Assembly: GCF_900089585.1 (NCBI RefSeq)
Contig: NZ_FLRH01000003.1
Location: 2,680,501 to 2,744,500, forward strand
Direction: 5' to 3'
DNA length: 64,000 nucleotides
Origin: Micromonospora sediminicola
Lineage (GTDB): Bacteria > Actinomycetota > Actinomycetes > Mycobacteriales > Micromonosporaceae
Under the pieces are notes generated by a model that was not told the DNA's origin, did no database searches, and saw only the letters and a program-made list of their open reading frames with translations. This document shows positions 26,033 to 34,577 of this stretch, in pieces; the first letter of the stretch is position 1; each line of letters begins with the position of its first letter. Position numbers and translations under genes: made by a program.

Positions 26033-26786
26033 ACCGCCACTCACAGCGGCCCACAGCAACTCCATCTCGCGCCGATGGGGCTCCGCCTCGACGTGATGGC
26101 GGATGTCGGCCAGGGACCACCGACGCGCGACACCTGGTCGCGTCGTGGCGATGTCAGGCACGGCTGTCACACACGAAGCACCGCTGAAGGCCGCCCACGT
26201 TGGCGATAGGCGCCGATGACACGGCGCGGACGACACCTCCTGCGACCATCACCGCCGATGTCACCGATGCGTTGCCATCCTGCCGCTGACTGACCTCAGG
26301 TCTCGGTGTCAGCCCGGCGTTGTGACGTCGTGGGGGGGGGGGGGGGCATTGATGGACGTCGATGCCGCGTCGCGCCAGACGCGGCATCGGTGACATCGTC
26401 GTGGTCGCCCGATGTCACAGGTGCCGGGATGTAAGTCGTTGTGAGCGGCCGTGAGCGGCGGTGAGTGTCACCTCCGGCCGGCGGCAACCCCGTCGCGCTG
26501 CATCCGGCTGTCGACGGCTCTGCCCTCGGCGGCCGGTGGCATCAGCGCCTGGCCTATGTCACAGCCCAGCTCAACGGCACTGACAGATCCAATGCCAACG
26601 ACATGCCTCGATGTCACGGGTTGCCTGCCTGTGGCGGTGTCACGAGTGCCGGCGCCGCCCCCGTAGGGCCATGGCCTGCGCTGTGAGCGGGTTGTGTGAC
26701 GGCCGTGGCCCAATCGGTACCGCCGCGCCGCCGTGACATCGCGACCTTGCCGAACCGGCGGTCATCTTCGACAGGGGAGTTGTGAC
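26033..26786. other. 754-bp non-coding control region of the element
   Basis: No convincing gene is found between the box and the sigma-like gene. The region is full of short recurring words: TGTGAG at 26040 (complement), 26440 and 26682, CGTGAGCGG and GGTGAG beside the 26440 copy, and many GATGTCA or TGTCAC words between 26100 and 26640. A cis-acting role (promoters, replication or transfer origin) is likely but unproven. Confidence 0.5.
26332..26346. repeat. Run of 15 G residues
   Basis: TGGGGGG continues as an uninterrupted G15 tract from 26332 to 26346 in non-coding DNA. Such a tract may vary in length between cells or be a sequencing-length artefact. Confidence 0.9.
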
Positions 26787-27656
26787 ATGAGCCTGTCCGC
26801 CACCGACTGGCCAACCTCGCCGCTCGCAGCCGCCGACGCCGCCTTCACCGCCCTGACCAGCGAGCCAGCACCCCTGACACTCGACATGGATGCCTGCGGG
26901 GTGCCCAACGCCGCGGGGTCGGGTGTCATGACACTGCCGGCGCTGCGCGACTGGCTCCTGCGTCACCCTCAGGCATACGCGCTACGCGACGGCGTGTGGC
27001 GGGAGCTGATCCGCCGTGCCCGCTTGGACGGGCCGGCGTGGGTGATCGCCGCGGTCGGGATGGCCATGCCCGCCCTGCGCCGCTACGCCGGCCAGTTGTG
27101 CGCCGGCTACGACGGCGACCCCGACGACATCGACGCCGAGATCCTCACCGGATTCCTCACCGCCCTGCGCGACCGCGTCGACCTGACCCGCGACGCCCCG
27201 TACGCGGCGCTGTGCCGGGCGGCGTGGCGCGCCGGGCACCGGCTGCGCCTGCAGGCCGGCGAGTACACCTCGATCGCCGACGTCGACCACCTGCCCGGCT
27301 CCCGCACCCCCAAGGTGCCCTACGGACACCCCGACGTGCTCGTGCGCCGCGCCGTCGGCCTGGGCATCCTCGACCTAGACGACGAACAGCCCTACATCGA
27401 CGTGCGGCTCGGGCGGCGGGCGATCGAGCCGATCGCCGCCGGACTCGGCATCACCGTCGACGCCCTACGCATGCGTCTGGGCCGCATCGACACCCGCATC
27501 GCTGACGCACTGCACAGGGGCCTGCTCACCGGCATCGCCTCCCCGCACGCCGCCGCCACCCTCGCCGCGCAAGCCGACCACCGAGCAGCCACCCGCGCCG
27601 GCCGGACCACCACCAGCCGACCACACCTCGACAACGAAGCCGCGGCGGCCGCCTGA
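26787..27656 (+). CDS. Sigma-factor-like regulatory protein
   Basis: 289-aa protein starting at the ATG at 26787 (GGGGAG upstream); an earlier in-frame codon lacks support. Residues about 100-160 resemble sigma-70 region 2 (LRRYAGQLCAGYDGDPDDID, then ILTGFLTALRDRVDLTRD and ALCRAAWRAGHRLRLQAGEY). Residues about 205-245 look like region 4 (RRAIEPIAAGLGITVDALRM, then RLGRIDTRIADAL). It is therefore a probable alternative-sigma-like or DNA-binding regulator of the element. It lies between the two copies of the 45-bp box, which makes it the best candidate for the protein that recognises the box. A very strong hairpin ends it. Confidence 0.75.
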   Translation: MSLSATDWPTSPLAAADAAFTALTSEPAPLTLDMDACGVPNAAGSGVMTLPALRDWLLRHPQAYALRDGVWRELIRRARLDGPAWVIAAVGMAMPALRRYAGQLCAGYDGDPDDIDAEILTGFLTALRDRVDLTRDAPYAALCRAAWRAGHRLRLQAGEYTSIADVDHLPGSRTPKVPYGHPDVLVRRAVGLGILDLDDEQPYIDVRLGRRAIEPIAAGLGITVDALRMRLGRIDTRIADALHRGLLTGIASPHAAATLAAQADHRAATRAGRTTTSRPHLDNEAAAAA

Positions 27657-27705
27657 GGCGTCCACTGGCACGGCCCTGCCTGACCGGCCCGAACTCGCAA
27701 CACCC

Positions 27706-27741
27706 GGCGGCGCCCTCACCCTCTCCGGTGAGGGCGCCGCC
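27706..27741 (+). terminator. Strong hairpin terminator after the sigma-like gene
   Basis: Perfect 15-bp stem, GGCGGCGCCCTCACC at 27706-27720 with its complement at 27727-27741 and a six-base loop, 50 bp after the stop. Confidence 0.75.
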
Positions 27742-27924
27742 GCATGTCCCCACCGCACAGCAGCCCAACCCCACACCCCGCCCCGCCCAGCCGGGTTGAG
27801 CGGGCGCACCTGGAGCCAACAGACGGGGTGCTCGCCACCCCCTCACCAGCCCATGGCTATACCACCGCTGACCTGCGATGTGAGCGCAACGAACCCCTGA
27901 CCGTGAGCGCTTGCGAGCCGCTGT

Positions 27925-27969
27925 GAGAACCGGGGGCGTTCGTCAGAGCACACAACCGCCGGTTTGGGG
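27925..27969 (+). promoter_or_regulatory. 45-bp regulatory box, copy upstream of the methyltransferase operon
   Basis: This is the inverted counterpart of 25988-26032, with three mismatches in 45 bases. It is preceded by TGTGAG at 27879 and 27922, the latter overlapping the box edge, and ends 41 bases before the start at 28011. It probably contains or overlaps the promoter of the methyltransferase genes. Confidence 0.75.
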
Positions 27970-28010
27970 ATGTCAGCGCACCACCCGCGCGGCGCGGAGC
28001 CGACATCCAG

Positions 28011-28895
28011 ATGAGCGAGCACACGCCGCAGCACCACCACGACCCCGCCCACCCCGTCGACCCGCATGTCGACCCGACCCTCATCGACCTGGTGGCCGGT
28101 GACCCGCCGGTCCCGATCACCGTGTGGCGCACCGCCCGCACCGACGCCGACACCGGCCGCGCGATCGGCGCCCGGCTGGCCTACCGGCTCGTGGCCGCCT
28201 ACAGCCGCCCCGGCGACGCGGTCATCGACCTCACCACCGACCACGCCCTCACCAGCGCCTGCACCACGGGCGGGCGCCGGCACCACCCCGGCTGGTTCAC
28301 CGACGCGTCCAGCCTGATCATCGGCCCGCCGACCCGCACCGACCCGGCCGCCCAGCCCGACAACGGCGACCTGCCGGACACGGCCGCCTGGTTCGGTGAC
28401 GACCTCACCGACACCAACCTGCCCCCGTTCAGCAACCCGGCTGCCCCTGTGCCCGACGGCGCGTCCCTGGCGGAGGCGACCAGCCTGGTCGTGGCCTGCT
28501 GGCCCCTCGACACCGCCGACGCGACCAACCGCATCCGACTGGCATGGCTGTTGACCGCCTGCGGGCGGCTGCTGCACTCCGGCGGCTGCCTGATCCTCGT
28601 CGTCACCGCCCCCGCCAGCGCGGCCGCCCCGCAGGACTTCACCCCCGTCGTGCACGCGGCCGCCGCCGTCGGGCTGGGCTACCTGCAGCACATCGTCGCC
28701 GTCACCGCCGACACGTGCGGCGACGCGTTCGTCTACCACGTCACCGACGAGGAACTCCTCGCCCTCGCCACGCAGGCCGAGCAGCCGTGGACGGTGGCGC
28801 ACCTGCAGGTGCACGCGGACCTGTTGGTGTTCACCCACCACCAGGCGCCGACGCCCCAGCGGAATCCCCGCGCGCGAGGTGGTCACCGTGGCTGA
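28011..28895 (+). CDS. Degenerate methyltransferase-like protein
   Basis: 294-aa protein with a Rossmann-type layout like its neighbour: LVAAYSRPGDAVIDLTTDHA occupies the place of motif I (AAYTQPGDLILDPMCGIGTT in the next protein). The glycine-rich SAM loop is absent, and no DPPY or SPPY motif follows; VVACWPL stands in the motif IV position. The C-terminal strands (LLHSGGCLILVVTAPASA) keep the fold. It is probably a catalytically dead or strongly diverged partner of the adjacent DNA methyltransferase, perhaps for target recognition or dimer formation. The two genes overlap by eight bases. An unrelated SAM-binding role cannot be excluded. Confidence 0.65.
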   Translation: MSEHTPQHHHDPAHPVDPHVDPTLIDLVAGDPPVPITVWRTARTDADTGRAIGARLAYRLVAAYSRPGDAVIDLTTDHALTSACTTGGRRHHPGWFTDASSLIIGPPTRTDPAAQPDNGDLPDTAAWFGDDLTDTNLPPFSNPAAPVPDGASLAEATSLVVACWPLDTADATNRIRLAWLLTACGRLLHSGGCLILVVTAPASAAAPQDFTPVVHAAAAVGLGYLQHIVAVTADTCGDAFVYHVTDEELLALATQAEQPWTVAHLQVHADLLVFTHHQAPTPQRNPRARGGHRG

Positions 28896-29877
28896 GGACC
28901 TGCCCTTCACCGCCGACCCGAACCAGCCGACAGACCCGGTCGAGGACACCCACCACGGCCAGCACCGCCTCTACGAGGACCGCCACCGCGACACCGGCGA
29001 ACGCCGCGTCCTGGACGGGCCGGAGGGACTGTCGGTGTGGGCGACCGCCCAGCGGACCGGGCCGGTGCAGCGCCGCGGCCGCTACGTGCCCGAGTCGGTC
29101 AAGCACCCCGCGCGGATGCTGCCCGCGATCGCCGCGCACGCCATCGCCGCCTACACCCAGCCCGGCGACCTGATCCTCGACCCGATGTGCGGGATCGGCA
29201 CCACCCTGGTCGAAGCGATCCACACGGGCCGCGACGCGATCGGGGTGGAGTACGAGCCGCGATGGTCGAACATCGCGGACGCGAACATCACTCACGCGCA
29301 GCAGCAGGGCGCCGGCGGCCGGGCCTCCGTGGTCCGCGGCGACGCCACCCGCCTGCGATCCCTGCTGCCCGCCGCCCTCACCGGGCAGGTCGCCCTGGTC
29401 GTCACCTCACCGCCGTACGGGCCCACCGTTCACGGCCTCGTCCGACCCGGCGCCGACGGGGTGGCGAAGTTCGACAACGCCTACAACGACGGCACCGACC
29501 GCGGGAACCTCGCCTACCGGGACCTCACCGGCCTCACCGACGGGTTCGAGCAGATCCTGTCCGGCTGCGCCGCCCTGCTGCGCCCGGGCGGCACCGTGGT
29601 GGTCACCGCCCGCCCGTGGCGCAAGAACGGCCAGCTCGTCGACCTGCCCAGCGCGGTCATCGCCGCTGGTGTCCGCGCGGGCCTCATCCCCACCGAGCGG
29701 TGCGTCGCGCTGCTCGCCGCGGTCCGCGACGGGCGGCTCGTCGCCCGGCCATCGTTCTTCCAACTCCAAGCCGTGCGCAAGGCCCGCACCGGCGGCGCCC
29801 CGCTGCACCTGATCACCCACGAGGACGTGCTGATCTTCCGGCGGCCGGAACTGCCCGCGGAGGTCGCCGATGACTGA
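28888..29877 (+). CDS. DNA methyltransferase (N4-cytosine/N6-adenine type)
   Basis: 329-aa enzyme starting at the GTG at 28888 (GAGGTG upstream; GTG 28879 is possible). Motif I is LILDPMCGIGTTLVEA with the acidic IGVEYEP strand after it, and motif IV is VVTSPPYG, the catalytic SPPY of exocyclic-amino DNA methylases. The order I then IV, and motif X-like RGRYVPESVKHPARMLP before motif I, match the Pfam N6_N4_Mtase group. No restriction endonuclease is encoded nearby, so the likely job is protecting or marking element DNA against host restriction during transfer. The specificity cannot be read from sequence. Confidence 0.87.
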   Translation: MAEDLPFTADPNQPTDPVEDTHHGQHRLYEDRHRDTGERRVLDGPEGLSVWATAQRTGPVQRRGRYVPESVKHPARMLPAIAAHAIAAYTQPGDLILDPMCGIGTTLVEAIHTGRDAIGVEYEPRWSNIADANITHAQQQGAGGRASVVRGDATRLRSLLPAALTGQVALVVTSPPYGPTVHGLVRPGADGVAKFDNAYNDGTDRGNLAYRDLTGLTDGFEQILSGCAALLRPGGTVVVTARPWRKNGQLVDLPSAVIAAGVRAGLIPTERCVALLAAVRDGRLVARPSFFQLQAVRKARTGGAPLHLITHEDVLIFRRPELPAEVADD

Positions 29878-29924
29878 CGACCACCCGAGGGCGCCAAGGC
29901 CCGGACCGGTGTGCGGGAGGTGGC

Positions 29925-31116
29925 GTGAGTGACCACGGTCCCGGGCCGCGGATCGGATCGCTGTGCACCGGATACGGCGGCCTCGACCTGGCCGTCGAAC
30001 TGGTGCTCGGCGGCCGCGTCACCTGGTACGCCGAAACCGACCGACACGCCCGTGCCGTCTGCGCCCACCACTGGCCGCAGGTGCCCAACCTCGGCGACAT
30101 CCGCACCGTCGACTGGACCCGGGTCGACCGTGTCGACGTCCTCACCGCCGGCTTCCCCTGCCAGGACATCTCCAACGCCGGCAAACGCGCCGGCATCACC
30201 GGCCCCCACTCAAGCCTCTGGCACCACATCACCCGAGCCCTTCGCCTTCTTCGACCACCCCTCGTGTTCGTGGAGAACGTCGCCGCCCTCCGCAGGCGCG
30301 GACTCGACGTCGTCCACACCGACCTGGCCACGCTCGGGTACGACACGAGCTGGCTATGCCTACGCGCATCCGACATCGGCGCCGCCCACCGACGCGACCG
30401 GCTGTTCCTGCTCGCCACCACCAGAGGCGGGGGAGAACGTGCGGACACTCCCGACACCCTGCGCCCGTGACGGCAAAGGACCCGGACACCAGAACGGGCT
30501 GCCCGACGTCATCGAATCCCACGGCAGCCGCCACCAGCTGTTGCCGACCCCACGCGCCAGCGACACCGGCACCCCCGGCCGCCGGGCAGGCGACGGCTTC
30601 CGGCCGCCGCTGTCACAGGTGCTCCTGCCCACTCCTCGGGCGACGGACGGGCAGAAAGGCTGCCCGGGACAACGGGGCTCCCACGGGGACCTCACCCTGC
30701 CGTCCGCAGCCGTGCGATGCGCAGCGCCTGCCCTCCCGACGCCCCGGGCCTCCGATGCGCGAGGCCCCGGCCACCACGGCGACGGCGGCCCCGACCTACG
30801 CACCACCGTCGCCCAGCTCACCACCAGCAGCCTGGGAACACCCGATCAGGCGACCTGGGGAATCTACGCACCGGCGATCGCCCGCTGGGAGCTCCTGATC
30901 GGCCGGCCCGTTCCCGCGCCCACCCAACCCGGCCAGCACGGCAAGCCCGTACTCGCACCGCCGTTCGTGGAATGGCTCATGGGCCTACCCGACCACTGGG
31001 TCACCGACCCCACCCTCGATCTCCCCCGCACCGGCGCCCTGCGCGTCCTCGGCAACGGCGTCGTCCCCGCCCAAGCGGCGACCGCCCTCCGTCTCCTGCT
31101 CTGCCGCCACCGCTGA
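29925..31116 (+). pseudogene. dcm: C5-cytosine DNA methyltransferase, frameshifted
   Basis: The N-terminal half reads in one frame (stop at 30470): GSLCTGYGGLDLA (motif I), TAGFPCQDISNAGKRAG (motif IV with the catalytic Cys), VFVENVAAL (motif VI) and HRRDRLFLLA (motif VIII). From about 30430 the homologous continuation is in the next frame: LPTPCARDGKG, repeated LPTPRA blocks, PPFVEWLMGLPDHWV and ALRVLGNGVVPAQAATALRL (motifs IX-X), ending at 31116. Removing one G from the GGGGG at 30428-30432 would restore a single protein of about 396 aa. The gene is either a recent pseudogene, a slippage-switched gene or affected by a base-call error. It follows the other methyltransferases in one operon. 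Confidence 0.8.
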
Positions 31117-31138
31117 ACGCCACCACACGGAACTCTGC

Positions 31139-31164
31139 GCGGGCAGCCTCATGCGGCTGCCCGC
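31139..31164 (+). terminator. Hairpin terminator after the methyltransferase operon
   Basis: GCGGGCAGCC at 31139-31148 pairs perfectly with GGCTGCCCGC at 31155-31164 around a six-base loop, 22 bp past the C5 methyltransferase stop and before the excisionase gene. Confidence 0.6.
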
Positions 31165-31217
31165 GGAGACCCCCGTCCGCCTTGGCCACGTCACCTCCAC
31201 GCTCCCGGGAGCCCACT

Positions 31218-31526
31218 ATGCCTTTGAACCCTTCGCGATCCCGACGCCGGCTACCGCCGCCCACGCCTCCACCCGCCCATGCTGGTGATCTATCCGACGA
31301 TCAAGGCCCGCGCCTCTACACCCCCGCGGAGGCCGCGGCGCTGCTGCGCGTCCCGGAGTCCTGGCTGCGCCGCCGCGCCGGGCGCCGCCAGATCCCCCGC
31401 ACCTTCCTCGGCAAGCACCTGCGATTCTCCGCCGCCGACCTCGCCGCCATCATCGCCGCCGCCGCCGAACCCGCCGCCGGACGGCGACGGGCCAAGCGAC
31501 CACCACCACCCACCGGCACGACTTGA
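31218..31526 (+). CDS. xis: Excisionase-like helix-turn-helix protein
   Basis: 102-aa protein starting at the ATG at 31218. The core LYTPAEAAALLRVPESWLRR followed by RAGRRQIPRTFLGKHLRFSA and DLAAIIAAAA is the MerR-like HTH_17/excisionase fold, with a basic wing. Flanks are Pro/Arg-rich. Its place 62 bp upstream of the tyrosine integrase is the usual Xis-Int arrangement, where Xis bends attachment-site DNA to favour excision. The start is weakly supported because the ribosome site is poor (GGGAG nine bases upstream), and an internal start is possible. Confidence 0.8.
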   Translation: MPLNPSRSRRRLPPPTPPPAHAGDLSDDQGPRLYTPAEAAALLRVPESWLRRRAGRRQIPRTFLGKHLRFSAADLAAIIAAAAEPAAGRRRAKRPPPPTGTT

Positions 31527-31588
31527 GCGCCCCCCGAAGTCACGCGTCAATCACCGCCGCACCCGAACCGACCCGATCGGAGTAACCC

Positions 31589-32725
31589 ATGGCCTGGGTG
31601 GAAAAGCGCGGCACCAAATTCCGTGTCCGCCTCCGCATGCCCGACGGCACCGTCACCACCGACTCCACACACGAACGCCGCACCGACGCCGCCATCCGCG
31701 CCAAGGAAATCGACGTGGAAGTCGCCCGCGACACCTTCATCGACCCGCGCGGCGGACGCATCCCCCTCAGCGACTGGGTCCACATCTGGGAACAGACCCA
31801 CCAGGCGTCTCCCGCCACCTGGGCCGCCTACCGCAGCCACCTACGGCTGCACATCCTGCCCACCCTCGGCCCGTTGCCCCTGGTCGACATCCGCCGCCAA
31901 CACATCAAGACCCTCGCCGTCGCCCTCGGCAACCGCCTGGCACCCCGATCCGTCGCCGACGTGATCATGGTCCTGTCGATGATCCTGCAAGAAGCGGTCG
32001 AAGACCGCCGGCTCCCCTTCAACCCCTGCCGAGGCATCCGCATCCCCAAAGGCATCCGCGCCGAACGACCTCACGCCACCGCCGAGCAGGTCGCCGCCAT
32101 CGTCGCCCGCCAAGCCCGCCCATCCGACGGGCTGATGATCCTCACCGCCGCCTACACCGGCATGCGATGGGGAGAAATCGCCGGCCTCCACCGCGACAAC
32201 CTCGACCTCACCCTCGGCAGCATCTACATCCACCCCGACGTCGGCGCCCTGCACGAAGTCGAAGGCAAGCTGTACCTCGGCCCACCCAAAACCAACGACT
32301 CCGTCCGCCACATCCGCCTACCCCGCTTCCTCACCAACCTCGTTACCACTCACCTCGCCAACCACCCCCACCACACCGTCTTCCCCGGCGCCCGCGGCTA
32401 CCACCAACGCCGCTCCAACTTCAACCGCCGCGCCTGGACCCCCGCCGTCGCCGGAAAACTCGAGCGGGGTACCCCGCCGATCCTGCCCGGCATGCACTTC
32501 CACGACCTACGCCACACCCACAAGACGTGGCTCATCGAAGACGGCATCCCCGAGATCGCCCAAGCCCGCCGCCTCGGACACCGCCTCGCCGGCGTCAGAG
32601 GCATCTACAGCCACGTCACCGAACCCATGATCACCAACCTCGTCGACGCCCTGCAACGACGCTGGGACACCACCAAACCCGAGCGCGGCGACGGCACCGT
32701 CCGGCGGCTGCGTCCGGTCGCGTGA
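31589..32725 (+). CDS. int: Tyrosine site-specific integrase
   Basis: 378-aa recombinase. Residues 1-50 form an arm-binding domain (AWVEKRGTKFRVRLRMPDG), about 60-145 the SAM-like core-binding domain, and 160-345 the catalytic domain. The full catalytic set is visible: Arg193 (TGMRWGEI), Lys234 (PPKTNDSVRHI), His305 and Arg308 (HDLRHTH), His331 (LGHRLAG) and Tyr340 (GIYSHV). It catalyses integration and excision of the conjugative element. Integrase genes normally lie next to attP, so one end of the element is expected within a few hundred bases after 32725, though no tRNA gene or clear core repeat was seen there. Confidence 0.93.
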   Translation: MAWVEKRGTKFRVRLRMPDGTVTTDSTHERRTDAAIRAKEIDVEVARDTFIDPRGGRIPLSDWVHIWEQTHQASPATWAAYRSHLRLHILPTLGPLPLVDIRRQHIKTLAVALGNRLAPRSVADVIMVLSMILQEAVEDRRLPFNPCRGIRIPKGIRAERPHATAEQVAAIVARQARPSDGLMILTAAYTGMRWGEIAGLHRDNLDLTLGSIYIHPDVGALHEVEGKLYLGPPKTNDSVRHIRLPRFLTNLVTTHLANHPHHTVFPGARGYHQRRSNFNRRAWTPAVAGKLERGTPPILPGMHFHDLRHTHKTWLIEDGIPEIAQARRLGHRLAGVRGIYSHVTEPMITNLVDALQRRWDTTKPERGDGTVRRLRPVA

Positions 32726-32853
32726 CAGCCCCATGGGGAAGGATGAGGACACATGCTGCAGGCGTTCGTAGCCAGCGCCATGTGCAGGAGAATCGCGACG
32801 CACGTCGAACTCGCCGCCCCGGCGGCAGGCCCGCTGACTGGCCGCAGCGCTGA

Positions 32854-33323
32854 CCTCAGGAACGTGACGCCTTCGACGCAGTCCGGCAGCGCCACGGCGA
32901 CCAGCAGTGGTGGCTGCTGTTCTCCGGCGTCGAGGCCGGCAACGGCCACGGCCGCCCGGTCGATCCGACCGAAGCCGCCCGGATAGCCGCCGCTTTAACC
33001 TCGCCGTATCGGCATGCGCTGGTGTGGACCGCGGGCTTCTACGACGACGCCGGATTCTGTGGCCCTGCGACGCGCCCTACTGCCACCACCACTGGAACGT
33101 CTCCCGCACCGGTTACGGCACCTGGCGACACGGCCACGGCAACAGCCTCGACCCGTTCGGATGGCCCGACGATCTCCGACCGACAACGTGGCCGAGCCAT
33201 GCCGCTAACCGGTGCGGCACGCTGGCTCACCCCCTCAGGCTCGCCCTACGCCGTTGCCCGGGGCCGCACTGCGCTACCGCTCCCTCAGCTCTGTCAGAGG
33301 ACGATGCAACGATGGACCCGTGA
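32854..33323 (+). pseudogene. 5'-truncated, frameshifted hypothetical gene
   Basis: One frame gives DAFDAVRQRHGDQQWWLLFS, then VEAGNGHGRPVDPTEAARIA and HALVWTAGFYDDAGFC. Without a break in sense it continues one frame over as WPCDAPYCHHHWNVSRTGYG and THGHGNSLDP-like residues (WRHGHGNSLDPFGWPDD). Both parts read like one conserved protein, with a Cys/His-rich stretch, of a kind I associate with actinomycete hypothetical proteins. There is an in-frame stop just before 32854 and no start, so the 5' part is missing. Its break lies 130 bp from the integrase end, which hints at damage linked to the element junction. Confidence 0.6.
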
Positions 33324-34276
33324 CGTTGATCGATGAGATTCGAAACCCATCGTCCTCACTGTCGACGTTCCTGCGACACCAGCTACCTGGACGGAACTCT
33401 GTCGTGACCCGGTGGACACGGGAGCTGGCTCTGGCCACGCAGGTGCCGGCGCCCACAACCCTCGACCCGTCCGATCGCCCCCGACTGGGGAGCGCCTTCG
33501 AGATGCGGCTCGGCTTCGACCTGGCAGACCAGGCACCGTATCCGGACCTGCTGCCGATGCTGCCACCCCAGGAAGCGACACGGGTCCTGATAGCCGCCGG
33601 CCTCCAGAAGGTCGACATTCCATCGCCAACCCCAGACGGACTCAATAGCTGGAGACGACGGACCGACTGGAATTCCGGGACGGCCGACGGGCATTTACAC
33701 AGGGACGTGTGGAACCTGTCCGAGTTCGCCGGCTTGCTCCGCAGGACGGGCCGGCCCGACCGGCAGCAGTGGCAGGGCCTGTATCGCATCATGCAGGAGA
33801 AGGTCTGGCCGAACGCCTACCCCGCTGGCGTCGCCGACGCAATGCCGACGCTCTGGCGCGCCTACCTCGACGGCGGACGCGGGGAGATGATGCGACTCGG
33901 GACCCCGCGCGTGACCCAGCCCGTGTACGACGCGTTCGCTGTCGGAGACCTCGTCCTCGGTGGTTGCCTGGTCGACATCAAGGTGTATGCCGACCCCGCA
34001 CCGGCGCTACCGGAATTCATGGATCAGTTACTGGGCTACGTCCTGTCCGACTCAGCTGACGCCTTCGCGATCCGGTCGATCGGGGTATACCTCGGCTGGC
34101 ACGCCCGCCTGTTGACCGCCGAACTCTCCGAGCCCCTTGGCTGCGAGCAGACGCAACTGGTGCAGTCGCTGACAGAACTCCGTACCGCCATGCGGGCCAT
34201 CATCCGTCCCGAGGTGCAACGAGCGCGCTTCTACAAGCACGGCACCCTCCCCGGACCCCCGGGTGAGCATCCGTAA
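33320..34276 (+). CDS. PD-(D/E)XK nuclease-like protein
   Basis: 318 aa if it starts at the GTG at 33320, where the protein-like sequence begins (TLIDEIRNPSSSLSTFLRHQ). The C-terminal third has a plausible restriction-fold core: a Glu-bearing helix earlier (LGSAFEMRLGFDLADQ), then DLVLGGCLVDIKVY (Asp-Xn-Asp-Ile-Lys) and the following helix DQLLGYVLSD. That order fits PD-(D/E)XK enzymes and their inactive relatives. No DNA-binding or helicase domain is fused. It follows the element's integrase and precedes an IS, a position where defence genes often accumulate. Function as a nuclease is inference from motif order only. Confidence 0.7.
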   Translation: MTLIDEIRNPSSSLSTFLRHQLPGRNSVVTRWTRELALATQVPAPTTLDPSDRPRLGSAFEMRLGFDLADQAPYPDLLPMLPPQEATRVLIAAGLQKVDIPSPTPDGLNSWRRRTDWNSGTADGHLHRDVWNLSEFAGLLRRTGRPDRQQWQGLYRIMQEKVWPNAYPAGVADAMPTLWRAYLDGGRGEMMRLGTPRVTQPVYDAFAVGDLVLGGCLVDIKVYADPAPALPEFMDQLLGYVLSDSADAFAIRSIGVYLGWHARLLTAELSEPLGCEQTQLVQSLTELRTAMRAIIRPEVQRARFYKHGTLPGPPGEHP

Positions 34277-34525
34277 GCAAGAGCGAGGCAGGTGCAACCC
34301 GCCAGCCGCGCAACGATGAGGCAGCCATCGTTCAATTTGAGCCACTGACGCCGAACTCGCCGAAGCTCTCGCCTCGCCGCGGGCCTCCGTCCGGATTCGG
34401 CTGAGTCCCCGCATCGTCCGACGAGGCGACTGGTGGAAAGGGGCCGAGGGTCTGGGTCAGGACGCTCCGCTCTGCGTGTCCCGGGCTGATCGCTAACCAG
34501 TCGATCCCGACCTGCGGAGTCGCTA
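34277..34525. other. Gap before the IS630-family element
   Basis: No gene is seen. The end of the gap (GCGGAG at 34515-34520, followed by TCGC and the TA target) was probably the leader and ribosome site of the gene now starting at 36061, before the IS inserted. Confidence 0.45.
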
Positions 34526-34554
34526 GTGCCTTGACCACGAACGTTCGCGGTGTT
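34526..34554 (+). repeat. Left terminal inverted repeat of the IS630-family element
   Basis: 29 bp, matching the complement of 36026-36054 except at positions 5, 6 and 17; preceded by the TA target at 34524-34525. Confidence 0.9.
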
Positions 34555-34577
34555 GAGCGGACGGTAGCCTCGGCGCG

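Noticed and set aside
32726..32860. tRNA gene or attachment core after the integrase
   Set aside because: No cloverleaf-forming sequence or long direct repeat to another part of the window could be recognised.
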